Positions 25,215 through 36,153 of a stretch of 64,000 nt of DNA are shown piece by piece. This stretch comes from Comamonas sp. lk (GTDB taxonomy: Bacteria; Pseudomonadota; Gammaproteobacteria; Burkholderiales; Burkholderiaceae_C). The notes under the pieces are model-generated. The model searched no databases and was not told the DNA's origin. It saw only the letters and a list, made by a program, of their open reading frames with translations. How positions within the stretch are numbered: position 1 is the stretch's first letter; every line of letters begins with the position of its first letter. The stretch covers positions 1-64,000 of the forward strand of contig CAMAQV010000010.1 of the NCBI GenBank assembly GCA_945860595.1, given 5' to 3'. The position numbers and the translations under genes were made by a program.

Positions 25215-26528
25215 TTACTTGTAGTAGCCGCCTTTCTTCATTTCACGGTCCGCCGCGACTTGCGATGCTTTGAGCGCCGCATCCACAGTCGACTTGCCAG
25301 CCAGTGCCGCACTCATTTGCTGGCCCACAGCGATACCGATGGCCTGGAACTCCGGAATAGCCGCGAACTGCACGCCCACGTACGGTGACTTGGGCAAGGT
25401 GCTGTCGTTGGGGTTGGCCGAGTCAATCGCGGCTTTCTCTGCAGCAGCAAACACGGCGGCTTTCTGGAACTCCGGGTTGGCATAGGTCGACTTGCGGGTG
25501 CCGGTCGGAACGCGGGCCCAGCCATTGGTTTTGGCCACCAGGTTGATGTAGTCCTTGGAGGTCGCCCAGCTCACGAACTTCTGCGCTGCATCGGCGTTTT
25601 TGGTTCCAGCAGGGATGGCCAGCGCCCAGGCCCACAGCCAGTTCGCGCCCTTTTGCGTCACGCTGTACGGGCCTTGTGCGAAGGCCACTTTGTCAGCCAC
25701 TTTGGACTGTTTGGGGTCGGTAATGAAAGAGGCCGCGATGGTCGCGTCAATCCACATGCCGCACTTGCCTTCGTTGTACAGCGCCAGGATTTCATTGAAG
25801 CTGTTGGCCGAAGAGCCGGGAGGGCCGTACTTGGTCAGCAGGTCCACGTAGAAGGTAACGGCCTCTTTCCAGGGCTTGGACTCCAGCTGGGGCTTCCAGG
25901 ACATGTCGAACCACTGCGCGCCAAAGCTGTTGGCCATGGTGGACAGGAAAGCCATGTTGTCGCCCCAGCCCGGCTTGCCGCGTAGGCAGATGCCGTACAC
26001 GCCATTTTTCGGATCATGGATTTTGGCGGCCGCGTCGCGGACGTCATTCCAGGTGGGACGGTCGGCGAACTTGATGCCGGCCTTGTCGGTCAGGTCTTTG
26101 CGGTACATCAGCATGGAGCTTTCGCCGTAGAACGGGGCGGCGTACATCTTGCCGTCCACGCTCAGTCCATTGCGCATGGCGGGCAGGATGTCATCGGCGT
26201 CATAGCTGGCGTCGCCCTTGAGCTCGGTCAACCAGCCTTTTTTACCCCAGATCGGGGTTTCGTACATGCCGATGGTCATCACGTCGAACTGGCCGCCTTT
26301 GGTGGCGATGTCGGTGGTCACGCGCTGGCGCAGCACGCCTTCTTCTAGGGTCACCCATTTGAGGGTGATGCCGGGGTTGGCGGCTTCAAAGTTTTTGCTC
26401 AGCTTTTCCATTTCGATCATGTGGCCGTTGTTGACGGTGGCAATGACCAATTCGACGGCGCTGGCCGATGTGCCCCAGAGCGAGGCCACCAAGGTTGCCG
26501 CAAGGGCAAGGCGGGATTTCGATTTCAT
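25215..26528 (-). CDS. smoE: Polyol ABC transporter substrate-binding protein
   Basis: A 437-residue periplasmic binding protein of the sorbitol/mannitol cluster. The signal peptide MKSKSRLALAATLVASLWGT ends at about residue 24 (ASA/VEL). The mature start 'VELVIATVNNGHMIEMEKLS' and 'GGQFDVMTIGMYETPIWGKK' match SmoE/MtlE proteins. A good Shine-Dalgarno AGGAGA precedes the ATG. First gene of the leftward smoEFGK-dalD-smoS-araC operon. Substrate (sorbitol, mannitol or arabinitol) is inferred from the two dehydrogenases. Confidence 0.9.
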   Translation of the reverse strand: MKSKSRLALAATLVASLWGTSASAVELVIATVNNGHMIEMEKLSKNFEAANPGITLKWVTLEEGVLRQRVTTDIATKGGQFDVMTIGMYETPIWGKKGWLTELKGDASYDADDILPAMRNGLSVDGKMYAAPFYGESSMLMYRKDLTDKAGIKFADRPTWNDVRDAAAKIHDPKNGVYGICLRGKPGWGDNMAFLSTMANSFGAQWFDMSWKPQLESKPWKEAVTFYVDLLTKYGPPGSSANSFNEILALYNEGKCGMWIDATIAASFITDPKQSKVADKVAFAQGPYSVTQKGANWLWAWALAIPAGTKNADAAQKFVSWATSKDYINLVAKTNGWARVPTGTRKSTYANPEFQKAAVFAAAEKAAIDSANPNDSTLPKSPYVGVQFAAIPEFQAIGIAVGQQMSAALAGKSTVDAALKASQVAADREMKKGGYYK

Positions 26529-26948
26529 ACACAGTCTCCTGATAAGTTGGGTTTGCTATGGCGTGTTCAACGCTCGTTCGCAGGCAGCATTGACAGACTG
26601 AAGATAGCCACAGCCGGGCACCAAAGTGGTACTCAGGGCCCAAATTTAGGTACTGAATTTCCTCAATTACCTAGTATTTACACCTAGAGGTACGGTTTCG
26701 TATGCAAAAGTCGGCTCAGGGCTTAGAACCGGAATCCGCAGCGACCCATGGGCCAAAGACCCCGGTTGAATCGGCCAGACCTCCTGGCGCTGGTTGGGCT
26801 GAAAAAAATTAAACCCTGCAAAGTATTTGAAGTATCACCTTCATAGTGACCGCTAAGTACTTAATTTAGATAACAATTTTAACGGTTATTTTCTCACAAA
26901 TACGATCTAAGTCATTGATTTGATTGGGATTTTTTACAGCCCGCAGGC
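26529..26948 (+). other. AT-rich intergenic region between the divergent smo and dcw units
   Basis: About 420 bp without a convincing gene. The left 130 bp hold the smoE leader and the candidate AraC operator. The right part is markedly AT-rich (for example ATAACAATTTTAACGGTTAT, with ATAAC/GTTAT arms) and contains short repeats AAGTAT/AAGTAC near 26820-26860. No small RNA, tRNA or terminator was recognised. Confidence 0.5.
26628..26654 (-). promoter_or_regulatory. Candidate AraC-type operator upstream of smoE
   Basis: GGTACT occurs at 26628-26633 and again at 26649-26654, exactly 21 bp apart (two helical turns), the usual spacing of AraC-family half-sites. A third copy, GGTACG, begins at 26689. 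The pair lies 100-126 nt upstream of the smoE ATG. Confidence 0.45.
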
Positions 26949-26976
26949 TTGCAAGCTGCCAAATTGCTGGTACAGT
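26949..26976 (+). promoter_or_regulatory. Promoter of mraZ / dcw cluster
   Basis: -35 TTGCAA (4/6), 16-bp spacer, -10 TACAGT (4/6). The predicted start near 26984 leaves a leader of about 73 nt before the mraZ GTG. Confidence 0.5.
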
Positions 26977-27030
26977 GGTAAAAACTCGCATTTCGTGGGA
27001 AAAATTCCCGTGAAAGCGGATTTACGTGGT
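26975..27030 (+). promoter_or_regulatory. Possible MraZ operator repeats
   Basis: GTGG-type repeats GTGGTA (26975), GTGGGA (26995), GTGAAA (27010) and GTGGTT (27026) follow the -10 box. MraZ of E. coli binds TGGGN repeats just upstream of its own gene. Spacing here is 15-20 bp rather than 10, so this is tentative. Confidence 0.38.
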
Positions 27031-27056
27031 TGGATTGACAAAACAGGTCGTGCGCA

Positions 27057-27485
27057 GTGTTCCAAGGTGCTTCATCACTCAGTCTCGATAACAAGGGTCG
27101 GCTTTCGGTGCCGACCCGGCATCGTGACGTGCTGGCGGCAGTCGCCTCGGGGCAGCTCACCATCACCCGCCATCCGCATGGCTGCCTGATGGTCTTTCCC
27201 CGTCCGGCCTGGGAGCAGTTTCGCCAGCGCATCGTCGAATTGCCCATGGCCGCCCAGTGGTGGAAGCGCATCCTGCTCGGCAACGCCATGGATGTCGAGA
27301 TCGACAGCACCGGCCGCGTGCTGGTCTCGCCTGAGCTGCGCGCCGCAGCCAAGCTGGACAAAGAAACCGTGTTGCTGGGCATGGGCAACCACTTTGAACT
27401 CTGGGACAAAGCCACTTATGAAGCCCAGGAAGCCCAGGCCATGCAAGGCGATATGCCTGACGTCTTCAAAGATTTCTCGTTCTGA
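27057..27485 (+). CDS. mraZ: Transcriptional regulator MraZ
   Basis: A 142-residue protein with two SpoVT/AbrB-like domains: '[20 protein letters not shown]' at the N-terminus and '[20 protein letters not shown]' in the second half. It represses the dcw promoter by binding repeats upstream of itself. The start is GTG, giving the family start (M)[10 protein letters not shown]. First gene of the dcw cluster, overlapping rsmH by one base (TGATG). Confidence 0.95.
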   Translation: MFQGASSLSLDNKGRLSVPTRHRDVLAAVASGQLTITRHPHGCLMVFPRPAWEQFRQRIVELPMAAQWWKRILLGNAMDVEIDSTGRVLVSPELRAAAKLDKETVLLGMGNHFELWDKATYEAQEAQAMQGDMPDVFKDFSF

Positions 27486-28438
27486 TGGAAGCAGCCGTGC
27501 AGCCCGCACCTGCGCACACCACGGTGTTGCTGCACGAGGCCGTAGATGCCTTGCTGGGCGACGGCGCCGGGCCTCTGGCCTGCTATGTAGACGCCACCTA
27601 CGGCCGCGGCGGTCACTCCACCCTGCTGCTGCAACGCCTGCCCGCCGACGCCAGGCTGATTGCCTTCGACCGCGACCCGGAGGCAGTAGCGCACGCGCAG
27701 TCGGTGCAGGACACCCGTTTTTCGATCCGCCAGCAGCCCTTTTCTGACATCGGAACGCTGCCCGCCAGCAGTCTGGATGGCGTACTGATGGACCTGGGCG
27801 TGAGCTCCCCCCAAATCGACAGTGCACAGCGCGGCTTCAGCTTTCGCTTTGACGGCCCGTTAGATATGCGCATGGACACCACGCGCGGTCTGAGCGTGGC
27901 GCAGTGGCTGCAAGAGGCTGACGTACAAACCCTGACGGAGGTAATTCGTGACTATGGCGAGGAGCGGTTTGCTGGCGCGATTGCAAAAGCAATTGTGGCG
28001 CGCCGCACAGAATACGGGCCCATCACCCGCACCACGGAACTGGCCACGCTCGTGGCTGCTGCGGTCAAAACCCGTGAAAAAGGCCAAAACCCGGCTACCC
28101 GCACCTTTCAGGCGCTGCGGATTTTCATTAACGCCGAACTGGAAGAACTCGCGCAGGGCCTGAGCGCGGCGCTGCGCCTGCTGAAGCCGGGTGGGCGCAT
28201 GGTCGTCATCAGCTTCCATTCTTTGGAAGACCGCATCGTCAAACAGTTCATTGCCGAGCACGCGCGCGAGGTCTACGATCGCCGCGCTCCCTTCGCAGCG
28301 CCTAAAACCATGGCCTTGAAGGCACTGGGACGCAGCAAACCGTGCGCGTCGGAAATCGCTGCCAACCCGCGCGCGCGCAGCGCCGTGATGCGGGTGGCGC
28401 AGCGCCTGCCGCGTGCCGCAGAGGCGGTGGCAGCATGA
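27485..28438 (+). CDS. rsmH: 16S rRNA m4C1402 methyltransferase RsmH
   Basis: A 317-residue SAM-dependent methyltransferase (MraW). '[17 protein letters not shown]' and '[20 protein letters not shown]' form motif I. '[20 protein letters not shown]' and the C-terminal '[20 protein letters not shown]' are family hallmarks, as is '[15 protein letters not shown]' at the end. It fine-tunes the ribosomal P site. Overlaps mraZ by one base and ftsL by four. Confidence 0.97.
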   Translation: MEAAVQPAPAHTTVLLHEAVDALLGDGAGPLACYVDATYGRGGHSTLLLQRLPADARLIAFDRDPEAVAHAQSVQDTRFSIRQQPFSDIGTLPASSLDGVLMDLGVSSPQIDSAQRGFSFRFDGPLDMRMDTTRGLSVAQWLQEADVQTLTEVIRDYGEERFAGAIAKAIVARRTEYGPITRTTELATLVAAAVKTREKGQNPATRTFQALRIFINAELEELAQGLSAALRLLKPGGRMVVISFHSLEDRIVKQFIAEHAREVYDRRAPFAAPKTMALKALGRSKPCASEIAANPRARSAVMRVAQRLPRAAEAVAA

Positions 28439-28737
28439 CCCGGATCAATGCGCTGCTGGTGCTGGCATTGGTAGCCACAGCCGTATACCTGGTACGGGTC
28501 CAGTACGAATCGCGGCGTCTGTTTTCCGAGCTCGACAAAGCCCATTCACAAGCCCGCCACCTGGCGATGGATGTGGAGCGACTGGAGGTTGAAAAACGCG
28601 CCCAGGCCAGCCCAGGGCGCGTCGAGCGGCTGGCACGCGAAAAACTGGACATGCGCCAACCCACCCCAGCTATCACGACTTACATGAGCTACCCCAACAA
28701 CGCGCTGGCCCAAGCGCCCAAGGCCGATAAACCATGA
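28435..28737 (+). CDS. ftsL: Cell division protein FtsL
   Basis: A 100-residue bitopic divisome protein: a short N-terminus, one membrane helix ([20 protein letters not shown]), then a leucine-zipper-like coiled coil ([20 protein letters not shown]) ending with '[18 protein letters not shown]'. It forms the FtsQLB complex. ATGA overlaps at both ends. The track start at 28342 lies inside rsmH. Confidence 0.93.
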   Translation: MTRINALLVLALVATAVYLVRVQYESRRLFSELDKAHSQARHLAMDVERLEVEKRAQASPGRVERLAREKLDMRQPTPAITTYMSYPNNALAQAPKADKP

Positions 28738-30476
28738 GCCGCAGCATCCAATACACCTCCAGCCCGCTGCTGGCCAGCCGCACGCCGGTGTGGCGCAGCA
28801 AGTTTGTGGTCGCCATGATTGCGCTGGGCTTTACCGGGCTGGGCGCGCGCGCAGCCTACATCCAGATTTTTAATAACGACTTTTTCCAGCGCCAGGGCGT
28901 GGTGCGCTTCGCGCGCACGATAGAGCTGCCCGCCAACCGCGGACGGGTGTTGGATCGCAACGGCCTGATCCTGGCATCCAGCGTACCCGCCGCCAGCATT
29001 TGGGCGATTCCGGAAGACGTGGACTTGACGCCAGCGCAGTCACAGCAACTCGCCAAACTGCTGGACATGCGGGTCAGCGACCTGGGCAAAAAACTGGCCG
29101 ACGAAGACAAAACATTTGTCTGGATCAAGCGCCAAGTCGACACCGAGACAGCCAAGGCCATCAGCGCCCTGGAGCTCAAAGGCATCCACCAGAGTGCCGA
29201 CTACCTGCGCCAGTATCCGGAGGGCGAATCGGCGGCCCACATCGTCGGCTTCACCAACGTAGAAGACAAGGGCCAGGAAGGCGTGGAATTGTTCTTCAAC
29301 CGCGCACTCACGGGCAAATCGGGCTTGCGCCATGTCATCAAAGACGGGCGCGGGCGGGTGGTCGAGGACGTGGGCGCAGTGGTACCGCCGTTGCCGGGAG
29401 ACGATGTGCAACTCAGCGTGGACAGCAAGATCCAGTTTTTTGCCTACCAGAAGCTCAAAGAGGCGGTCGTAAACAACCGCGCCCACGCCGGCAGCGTGGT
29501 GGTGCTGGATGCCAACACCGGCGAGCTGCTGGCCATGGCCAACTACCCCAGCTACAACCCACAAAAACGCGCCAACCTCAGCGGCGAACAACTGCGCAAC
29601 CGGGCGCTCACCGATACCTTCGAACCAGGCTCGGTGATGAAGCCCTTCACCATCGGCATCGGATTGGAAAGCGGACGTGTCAAGCCCGAGACGATGATCG
29701 ACACCGCCCCCGGCTCAGTCTCTATTACCGGCGTAACCATCCGCGACGCCCATCCGCACGGGGCTCTGAGCGTGGAGCAAATCATCCAAGTTTCCAGCAA
29801 CGTCGGCACCACCAAAATTGCCATGCAGCTGCATCCCAGCGAGATGTGGACGACCTTCGCCGCTGCCGGCTTTGGCGAGCGCCCCAACATCGAATTCAAG
29901 GGCGCTGTCTCTGGGCGGCTGCGACCCTACAAAACCTGGCGTCCGATCGAGCAGGCCACAGCGTCCTACGGTTACGGCTTGTCAGCCTCCTTATTCCAAA
30001 TGGTGCGTTCCTACACCGTCTTCTCGCATGACGGCCAGATCATCCCCGCCACCCTGATGAAGTCCGAAAACCCGGCGGTGGGTGCACCGGTTTTTTCTGC
30101 CCAGACGGCGACCGAAATCCGCAAGATGTTGCATATGGCCGCAGGCCCCGGCGGCACCGGACCGAAAGCGCAGACCATCGGCTATTCGGTGGGCGGTAAA
30201 TCGGGTACCGCCTACAAGCAGATCGGCAAAGGCTATGGCAGCGATGGCAACCGCAAATACCGCAGCTGGTTTGTCGGCATGGCACCCATCGACAAGCCCC
30301 GCATCATTGTCGGTGTGATGCTTGATGAGCCCAGCGCAGGCAAATACTTCGGGGGTGAGGTGGCTGCGCCTGTGTTCAGCGAACTGGTGCAGCACAGCCT
30401 GCGCATCATGGGTGTGCAACCGGACATTTCGGTGCGCCCGCAGGTTGTCGCCGCCGCAGAAGACGAGAGTTTTTGA
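28734..30476 (+). CDS. ftsI: Septal peptidoglycan transpeptidase FtsI (PBP3)
   Basis: A 580-residue class B penicillin-binding protein. A cytoplasmic N-terminus and membrane anchor (FVVAMIALGFTGLGARAAYI) precede the pedestal domain ('IELPANRGRVLDRNGLILAS'). The transpeptidase motifs are SxxK in FEPGSVMKPF, SxN in 'QVSSNVGTTK' and KSGT in 'VGGKSGTAYKQ'. It cross-links septal wall together with FtsW. The stop overlaps the murE ATG by one base. Confidence 0.96.
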   Translation: MSRSIQYTSSPLLASRTPVWRSKFVVAMIALGFTGLGARAAYIQIFNNDFFQRQGVVRFARTIELPANRGRVLDRNGLILASSVPAASIWAIPEDVDLTPAQSQQLAKLLDMRVSDLGKKLADEDKTFVWIKRQVDTETAKAISALELKGIHQSADYLRQYPEGESAAHIVGFTNVEDKGQEGVELFFNRALTGKSGLRHVIKDGRGRVVEDVGAVVPPLPGDDVQLSVDSKIQFFAYQKLKEAVVNNRAHAGSVVVLDANTGELLAMANYPSYNPQKRANLSGEQLRNRALTDTFEPGSVMKPFTIGIGLESGRVKPETMIDTAPGSVSITGVTIRDAHPHGALSVEQIIQVSSNVGTTKIAMQLHPSEMWTTFAAAGFGERPNIEFKGAVSGRLRPYKTWRPIEQATASYGYGLSASLFQMVRSYTVFSHDGQIIPATLMKSENPAVGAPVFSAQTATEIRKMLHMAAGPGGTGPKAQTIGYSVGGKSGTAYKQIGKGYGSDGNRKYRSWFVGMAPIDKPRIIVGVMLDEPSAGKYFGGEVAAPVFSELVQHSLRIMGVQPDISVRPQVVAAAEDESF

Positions 30477-33439
30477 TGCTGCTTGCCCAGACCTCCGCTG
30501 ACGTCCTGGCCTGGTTGCAGGCCCGCGTAACCGGTACCCTGGTCAGCGACAGCCGCGCCGTACGCGCAGGTGACGGCTTCATCGCCTGGCCCGGTGCTGC
30601 TGCGGACGCGCGCCGCCATGTGGCCGATGCATTGCAGCGCGGTGCCGTGGCCTGTCTGGTGGACGCGCAGGGCGTACAGGCTTGGGATTTCGGCGATGCG
30701 CCCGTGGCAGTCTTGGACGGTTTGCAAACCAGCCTGGGCACGCTGGCCGCTGCATTTTTCGGACAGGCCGGCGCGCAGCTGCCGGTATTTGCCGTCACCG
30801 GAACCAACGGAAAAACCTCGACCGCATGGTGGCTGGCACAGGCCCTGGCCACCACCGCACAAGCGCCCGCTGCGAGGCGGGCAGGCTTCATCGGCACCTT
30901 GGGCTGCGGCCTGATCGGACACGGAGCGGGGGCAAGCATCAGCAGCCTGCACGCCACCGGGCTGACCACACCCGACCCCGTCACGCTGCATGCCGCCCTG
31001 CAGACCTTCGCGCGGCAGGGCGCGCCGGGATGCGCGATTGAAGCCTCGTCCATCGGCCTGCAAGAACATCGATTGGACGGCTTAGCCATCCGCTGCGCGA
31101 TCTTTACCAATTTCAGCCAGGATCACCTCGACTACCACGGCAGCATGCAGACCTACTGGGCTGCCAAACGGGCACTGTTTGAATGGCCTGGTTTGCGCAG
31201 CGCGGTGGTCCTTACCGACGACGCGCAAGGTGCCCGGCTGGCAGAAGAGCTTGCGGACAGCGGGCTGGACCTGTGGACCTGTTCCACCCAGCACCCGGCG
31301 CGCCTGCAAGCATGCAATATCCGCAGCACCGGAGTCGGTATGGCGTTTGAGCTTGATGAGTCCGGTACGCGGCATACCGTGCACAGCACCGTACCCGGCC
31401 ACTACAACGTAGCCAATCTGCTGGGCGTGATCGCTGCCTTGCGCAGTCATGGTATTCCGCTAGCGCAGGCCGCGGCAGCGTGCAGCGGTTTGCAGGCCCC
31501 ACCCGGGCGCATGGAACCGGTGGCCGTGAACGGTGTCAACCCGCTGGTGCTGGTTGACTACGCCCACACCCCGGACGGACTAAGCCAGGCCCTGGCCGCC
31601 CTGCGCCCGCTGGCCCTGGCGCGCGGCGGACAACTCTGGTGCGTCGTGGGCTGTGGCGGAGACCGCGACCCGGGCAAACGTCGCCAGATGGGCGCTGCCG
31701 CAGTGAAGGGTGCTGACCGGGTGGTTTTCACCAGCGACAACCCGCGCAGCGAAGACCCCCAGGCCATCCTGACGCAGGTGATCTCCACGCTGAGGCCGGG
31801 CCCGGCCTGGCAGGTACAGCCCGACCGCGCCATCGCCATCGCCGACGCGGTGCTGCAGGCGCATGACCGCGACCTGTTGCTGATTGCCGGCAAGGGCCAC
31901 GAAACCACCCAGGAGGTGGCGGGACAACGCCATGCCTTCGACGACCGCGCCCACGCCCGCAGCGCCCTCGAGGCGCGCGCCACCACCCGCATGACGCTGG
32001 GGCATTTGGCCTCCTTGGTCCCACACAGCCAGTTCAGCGCCAACCCGGCCAGCCCCTGGCTGCGCGTGTACACCGACAGCCGTAGCACCCGCGCGGGTGA
32101 TGTCTTCGTGGCCTTGCGCGGTGAGAAATTTGACGCCAACGCCTTCCTGCCCCAGGCAGTGGCACAGGGTGCGGTCGCAGTGGTCTGCCATCCGCAGGAT
32201 CCGGCCATCGAGGCTGGTGCGCTGCCGCGCATCGAAGTGCCCGATACCCAAGCAGCGCTGAGCGCACTCGGTCAGGCCTGGCGCGCGCAATGGCACCTGC
32301 CCTTGATCGCCGTGACCGGCAGCAACGGCAAGACCACGGTGACGCAAATGGTTGCCGCCATCCTCAACGCCCACGCGCCAGACGGCGCGGCGCTGGCCAC
32401 CCAGGGCAATTTGAATAACCATATCGGCGTGCCACTGACCATACTGCGCCTGCGCCGCGAACACCGCATCGGCGTGGTCGAACTTGGCATGAACCATCCG
32501 GGTGAAATCGCCCAGCTCAGCGCCGTGGCCCAGCCCACCGTGGCGCTGGTGAACAACGCCCAGCGCGAGCATCTGGAATTCATGCACACGGTGGACGCGG
32601 TCGCCGCAGAAAATGGCGCCGTTATCAGCGCCCTACCGGCCACAGGCGTAGCCGTTTTTCCAGGCGACGATGCCTACACCGCGCTGTGGCGTGGGCTGGC
32701 GGCCGGACGGCGCACCGTGACCTTCAGTGACACGCGCGACGCAGCGACGCCAGACCTTGACTATGTGCAGCTGGTCGACGCGCAGTGGCAATCCGGCCAC
32801 TGGCGGGTACGCGCAGAGGCCGATCTGGCCGGACAGCGCGACGCGTTGCTATTTGATCTGCACATTGCCGGACGCCACAACGTGCGCAACGCCTTGGCCG
32901 CCGCTGCCTGTGCGCTGGCGGCTGGTGTGCCCGCAAGCACGGTGGGTGCGGGCTTGTCGGCCTTTGTGCCGGTGCAAGGCCGCTCGCGGGCCGTAGGGCT
33001 GGTGTATGCCGGGCGCAGCATCACGCTGGTAGACGACAGCTACAACGCCAACCCGGATTCGGTGCGCGCCGCCATCGAGGTGCTGGCCGATCTGCCCGGC
33101 CCACGGCTGCTGGTGCTGGGCGATATGGGCGAGGTCGGCGACCAAGGCCCCGCTTTCCACGCGGAGGCGGGCGCGTATGCAGCCGCTCGGGGAATTGAAT
33201 CTATCGTGCTCACCGGCAATTTGAGCCGCCACACACAGGCCGCAGCCCCCGGCGCGCAGCACATCGACGGCATGGCAGATGTCTGCGCCGCTGCAGTGGC
33301 GCAGTTGCCGCAGATCGCCAGTGTGCTGGTCAAAGGCTCGCGCTTTATGCGCATGGAGCAGGTGGTGGCCGCACTAACCCAGGCCTGCGCAGCGCAGGCA
33401 GCAGAACCGGTAGCCCAGGGAGAAACCGCATGCTGCTGA
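30476..33439 (+). CDS. murEF: Fused MurE-MurF: m-DAP-adding ligase and D-Ala-D-Ala-adding ligase
   Basis: A single 987-codon frame encodes two consecutive Mur ligases. Residues 1-505 are MurE: '[16 protein letters not shown]', ATP loop '[20 protein letters not shown]', and the substrate motif DNPR in '[14 protein letters not shown]', which selects meso-diaminopimelate. From Met506 (ATG at 31991, the likely ancestral murF start) the MurF part reads '[15 protein letters not shown]', '[20 protein letters not shown]' and ATP loop '[18 protein letters not shown]', then '[20 protein letters not shown]'. No stop codon separates them; 'LEARATTR' runs straight into MTLG. Both active sites look intact. 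Such fusions are known in Bordetella and some other Burkholderiales. Confidence 0.95.
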   Translation: MLLAQTSADVLAWLQARVTGTLVSDSRAVRAGDGFIAWPGAAADARRHVADALQRGAVACLVDAQGVQAWDFGDAPVAVLDGLQTSLGTLAAAFFGQAGAQLPVFAVTGTNGKTSTAWWLAQALATTAQAPAARRAGFIGTLGCGLIGHGAGASISSLHATGLTTPDPVTLHAALQTFARQGAPGCAIEASSIGLQEHRLDGLAIRCAIFTNFSQDHLDYHGSMQTYWAAKRALFEWPGLRSAVVLTDDAQGARLAEELADSGLDLWTCSTQHPARLQACNIRSTGVGMAFELDESGTRHTVHSTVPGHYNVANLLGVIAALRSHGIPLAQAAAACSGLQAPPGRMEPVAVNGVNPLVLVDYAHTPDGLSQALAALRPLALARGGQLWCVVGCGGDRDPGKRRQMGAAAVKGADRVVFTSDNPRSEDPQAILTQVISTLRPGPAWQVQPDRAIAIADAVLQAHDRDLLLIAGKGHETTQEVAGQRHAFDDRAHARSALEARATTRMTLGHLASLVPHSQFSANPASPWLRVYTDSRSTRAGDVFVALRGEKFDANAFLPQAVAQGAVAVVCHPQDPAIEAGALPRIEVPDTQAALSALGQAWRAQWHLPLIAVTGSNGKTTVTQMVAAILNAHAPDGAALATQGNLNNHIGVPLTILRLRREHRIGVVELGMNHPGEIAQLSAVAQPTVALVNNAQREHLEFMHTVDAVAAENGAVISALPATGVAVFPGDDAYTALWRGLAAGRRTVTFSDTRDAATPDLDYVQLVDAQWQSGHWRVRAEADLAGQRDALLFDLHIAGRHNVRNALAAAACALAAGVPASTVGAGLSAFVPVQGRSRAVGLVYAGRSITLVDDSYNANPDSVRAAIEVLADLPGPRLLVLGDMGEVGDQGPAFHAEAGAYAAARGIESIVLTGNLSRHTQAAAPGAQHIDGMADVCAAAVAQLPQIASVLVKGSRFMRMEQVVAALTQACAAQAAEPVAQGETACC

Positions 33440-34608
33440 GCCTGGCGCAATGGCTGCAAGCCATGTCCCCGGAATACGGGATCTTCCGGGTGTTTCAGTA
33501 CATCACCTTGCGCGCAGTGATGGCGGCGATGACCGCACTGGTCATCGGCCTGGCCGCAGGACCCGCCGTGATACGGCGTCTGACGGCCCTGAAGATCGGC
33601 CAACCCGTGCGCGGCTACGGCATGGAAACCCACTTGAGCAAGAGCGGCACACCCACCATGGGCGGGGTGCTGGTTCTGATCTCAATTGCCCTGTCCACTT
33701 TGCTATGGGCTGATCTGAGTAACCGCTTTGTCTGGATCGTGTTGATCGTGACCATTGGCTTTGGGGCCATAGGCTGGGTCGACGACTGGCGCAAAGTCGT
33801 GCGCAAAGACCCCGAAGGCATGCGCTCGCGCGAGAAATATTTCTGGCAGTCGGTCATCGGGCTGGTGGCCGCCATAGGCCTGGTGTTCAGCGTGTCCGAG
33901 AACTCCAATCAGCGCGTGTGGGAGTTGTTCAGCATGTGGGTGAGCTCGGGCTTTGACGTCAGCCTGCCGCCCAAAGCCGGCCTGCTGCTGCCGTTTTTCA
34001 AAGAGGTGAGCTACCCGCTGGGTGTGCTGGGTTTTGTGATCCTGACCTATCTGGTGATTGTGGGATCCAGCAACGCCGTGAACCTGACCGACGGGCTGGA
34101 CGGACTGGCCATCATGCCGGTGGTCATGGTGGCCTCGGCGCTGGGTGTTTTCGCCTATGTGACTGGCAGCGCGGTCTACTCGAAGTACCTGTTTTTCCCG
34201 CATATCACTGGCGCGGGTGAGTTGCTGATTTTTTGCGCCGCTATCGCCGGCTCGGGCCTGGCCTTTTTGTGGTTCAACACCCACCCGGCGCAGGTCTTTA
34301 TGGGTGACGTGGGCGCGCTCTCACTCGGTGCGGCGCTCGGCACGGTGGCAGTGATCGTGCGCCAGGAAATCGTGCTGGCGGTGATGGGCGGCGTGTTCGT
34401 GGTCGAAGCCCTATCGGTGATGCTGCAGGTGGGCTACTTCAAGTACTCCAAGCGCCGCTTCGGCGAAGGCCGGCGTTTGCTGAAGATGGCGCCGCTGCAC
34501 CACCATTTTGAGAAAATCGGATGGCGCGAAACCCAGGTGGTGGTGCGCTTCTGGATCATCACCATGCTGCTGTGCTTGCTCGGCCTGTCCACGCTGAAGC
34601 TGAGGTAA
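33430..34608 (+). CDS. mraY: Phospho-N-acetylmuramoyl-pentapeptide transferase MraY
   Basis: Makes lipid I on undecaprenyl phosphate in the inner membrane. A 392-residue polytopic protein with about ten helices. Hallmarks are '[20 protein letters not shown]', the catalytic Asp pair in '[17 protein letters not shown]', '[19 protein letters not shown]' and '[13 protein letters not shown]'. Overlaps the murEF end by 10 bp, so translation is coupled. Confidence 0.97.
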   Translation: MLLSLAQWLQAMSPEYGIFRVFQYITLRAVMAAMTALVIGLAAGPAVIRRLTALKIGQPVRGYGMETHLSKSGTPTMGGVLVLISIALSTLLWADLSNRFVWIVLIVTIGFGAIGWVDDWRKVVRKDPEGMRSREKYFWQSVIGLVAAIGLVFSVSENSNQRVWELFSMWVSSGFDVSLPPKAGLLLPFFKEVSYPLGVLGFVILTYLVIVGSSNAVNLTDGLDGLAIMPVVMVASALGVFAYVTGSAVYSKYLFFPHITGAGELLIFCAAIAGSGLAFLWFNTHPAQVFMGDVGALSLGAALGTVAVIVRQEIVLAVMGGVFVVEALSVMLQVGYFKYSKRRFGEGRRLLKMAPLHHHFEKIGWRETQVVVRFWIITMLLCLLGLSTLKLR

Positions 34609-34611
34609 ACC

Positions 34612-36153
34612 GTGGACTCCCTGCGCAACCAGCATGTCTTGATTCTCGGCCTGGGTGCCTCCGGCCTGGCGATGGCGCGCTGGTGCGCGCGTGCGGGTGC
34701 GCGGGTCAGTGTCTTGGACAACCGCGCCGCGCCTCCGCAAGCAGCTGCCCTGCGAGCCGCGGTGCCAGAAGCACAGCTGCGGCACGGCAGCTTCTCGGCC
34801 GATGTGGTGCAGGGCAGCGACATCCGCGCCGTATGTGTCAGCCCCGGTCTGGCTCCGGCAGCCACGGCAGCGCTGACCGATGCCGCCCGCGCTTTGGGTC
34901 TGTGGGTGGGAGGCGAACTGAGCCTCTTTGCGCAGGGTCTGGCCGATCTGCAAGCCCACACCGGCTACGCGCCCTGCGTGCTGGCTATCACCGGAACCAA
35001 CGGAAAAACCACAGTGACTGCATTGACCGGGCAGCTGGTTGAGCGTGCCGGGAAAAGCGTGGCGGTGGCCGGCAATATCGGTCCGACGTTATTGGACACC
35101 CTGGCACAAGCCCTGGATGGCGACGCCCTGCCCGAGGTCTGGGTGCTCGAACTCTCTAGTTTCCAGCTCCACAGCAGCGGCAACTTCGAGCCTACGGCTG
35201 CCGTAGTGCTCAACCTCAGCCAGGATCATCTGGACTGGCACAGCGACATGGACGACTACGCCGCTGCCAAGGCCCGCATTTTTGGCACACACGCTGCCAT
35301 GGTGCTCAACCGCGACGACGCTGCCGTGATGCGTATGGCACCGCCACCTGTGGTCAAGGGCAAACCGACACGTTCGCGCACTCTCACACCTGCAGCACCC
35401 ACCCCACGCACCGTGCTGTGCTTTGGAAGCGATCTGCCCACCCGCGCGGGCGACTTCGGCTTGGAAGACATAAACGGCCTGACATGGTTGGTGCGCGCGG
35501 TAGGCTCGGGCGAAAAAGTCAGCCGTGGCGAAGCCGAGGGGCTGCTGATGCAGCGCCTGATGCCGGCTGACGCCCTGCGCATACGGGGTCGCCACAACGC
35601 CACCAACGCGCTGGCGGCTTTGGCCCTGGTCATGCTGGCTGACTGCCCGCTGGCACCGGTGCTCTACGGACTGCGCGAATACCGGGGCGAGCCGCACCGC
35701 ATGCAGTCGGTGGCAGTGATCAACGGCGTCGAGTTTTTTGACGACAGCAAAGGCACTAACGTTGGCGCAACCGTTGCCGCGCTCGCAGGCCTGGGTGCCG
35801 AGCGCCGGCTAGTGGTCATTCTGGGTGGCGACGGAAAAGGCCAGGACTTTGGTCCGCTGGCCGCGCCGCTTGCCGCTTACGCGCGCAGCGTGGTGCTGAT
35901 CGGGCGCGATGCCGTGCTGATCCGCAAGGCCATTACCGCCAGCGGAGCCCTACCCACCGTGGACGCCGGTACGCTGGCGCAGGCAGTTGCGCTCGCGGCG
36001 CAGGCAGCATGCCCTGGTGACGCGGTGCTGCTGTCCCCTGCTTGCGCCAGCTTTGACATGTTCGATGACTACGCACACCGGGCCCGCGTCTTTGTGGACG
36101 CCGTTACGGCGCTGACGCAAACCAGCGGCTCGCTGCTGGAGGCCGCGGCATGA
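34612..36153 (+). CDS. murD: UDP-MurNAc-L-Ala:D-Glu ligase MurD
   Basis: Adds D-glutamate to UDP-MurNAc-L-Ala. It starts with GTG, '[20 protein letters not shown]' being the UDP-binding Rossmann start. The ATP loop is '[20 protein letters not shown]', followed by '[20 protein letters not shown]' and '[20 protein letters not shown]'. At 513 residues it is longer than most (about 440-470), largely due to an Arg/Pro/Thr-rich insertion '[19 protein letters not shown]' around residue 250. Confidence 0.96.
   Translation: MDSLRNQHVLILGLGASGLAMARWCARAGARVSVLDNRAAPPQAAALRAAVPEAQLRHGSFSADVVQGSDIRAVCVSPGLAPAATAALTDAARALGLWVGGELSLFAQGLADLQAHTGYAPCVLAITGTNGKTTVTALTGQLVERAGKSVAVAGNIGPTLLDTLAQALDGDALPEVWVLELSSFQLHSSGNFEPTAAVVLNLSQDHLDWHSDMDDYAAAKARIFGTHAAMVLNRDDAAVMRMAPPPVVKGKPTRSRTLTPAAPTPRTVLCFGSDLPTRAGDFGLEDINGLTWLVRAVGSGEKVSRGEAEGLLMQRLMPADALRIRGRHNATNALAALALVMLADCPLAPVLYGLREYRGEPHRMQSVAVINGVEFFDDSKGTNVGATVAALAGLGAERRLVVILGGDGKGQDFGPLAAPLAAYARSVVLIGRDAVLIRKAITASGALPTVDAGTLAQAVALAAQAACPGDAVLLSPACASFDMFDDYAHRARVFVDAVTALTQTSGSLLEAAA

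Noticed and set aside
26710-26770. AACCGG/CCGGTT inverted repeat as a terminator or small RNA
   Set aside because: Only 6-bp arms about 30 nt apart and no T-run; likely chance.
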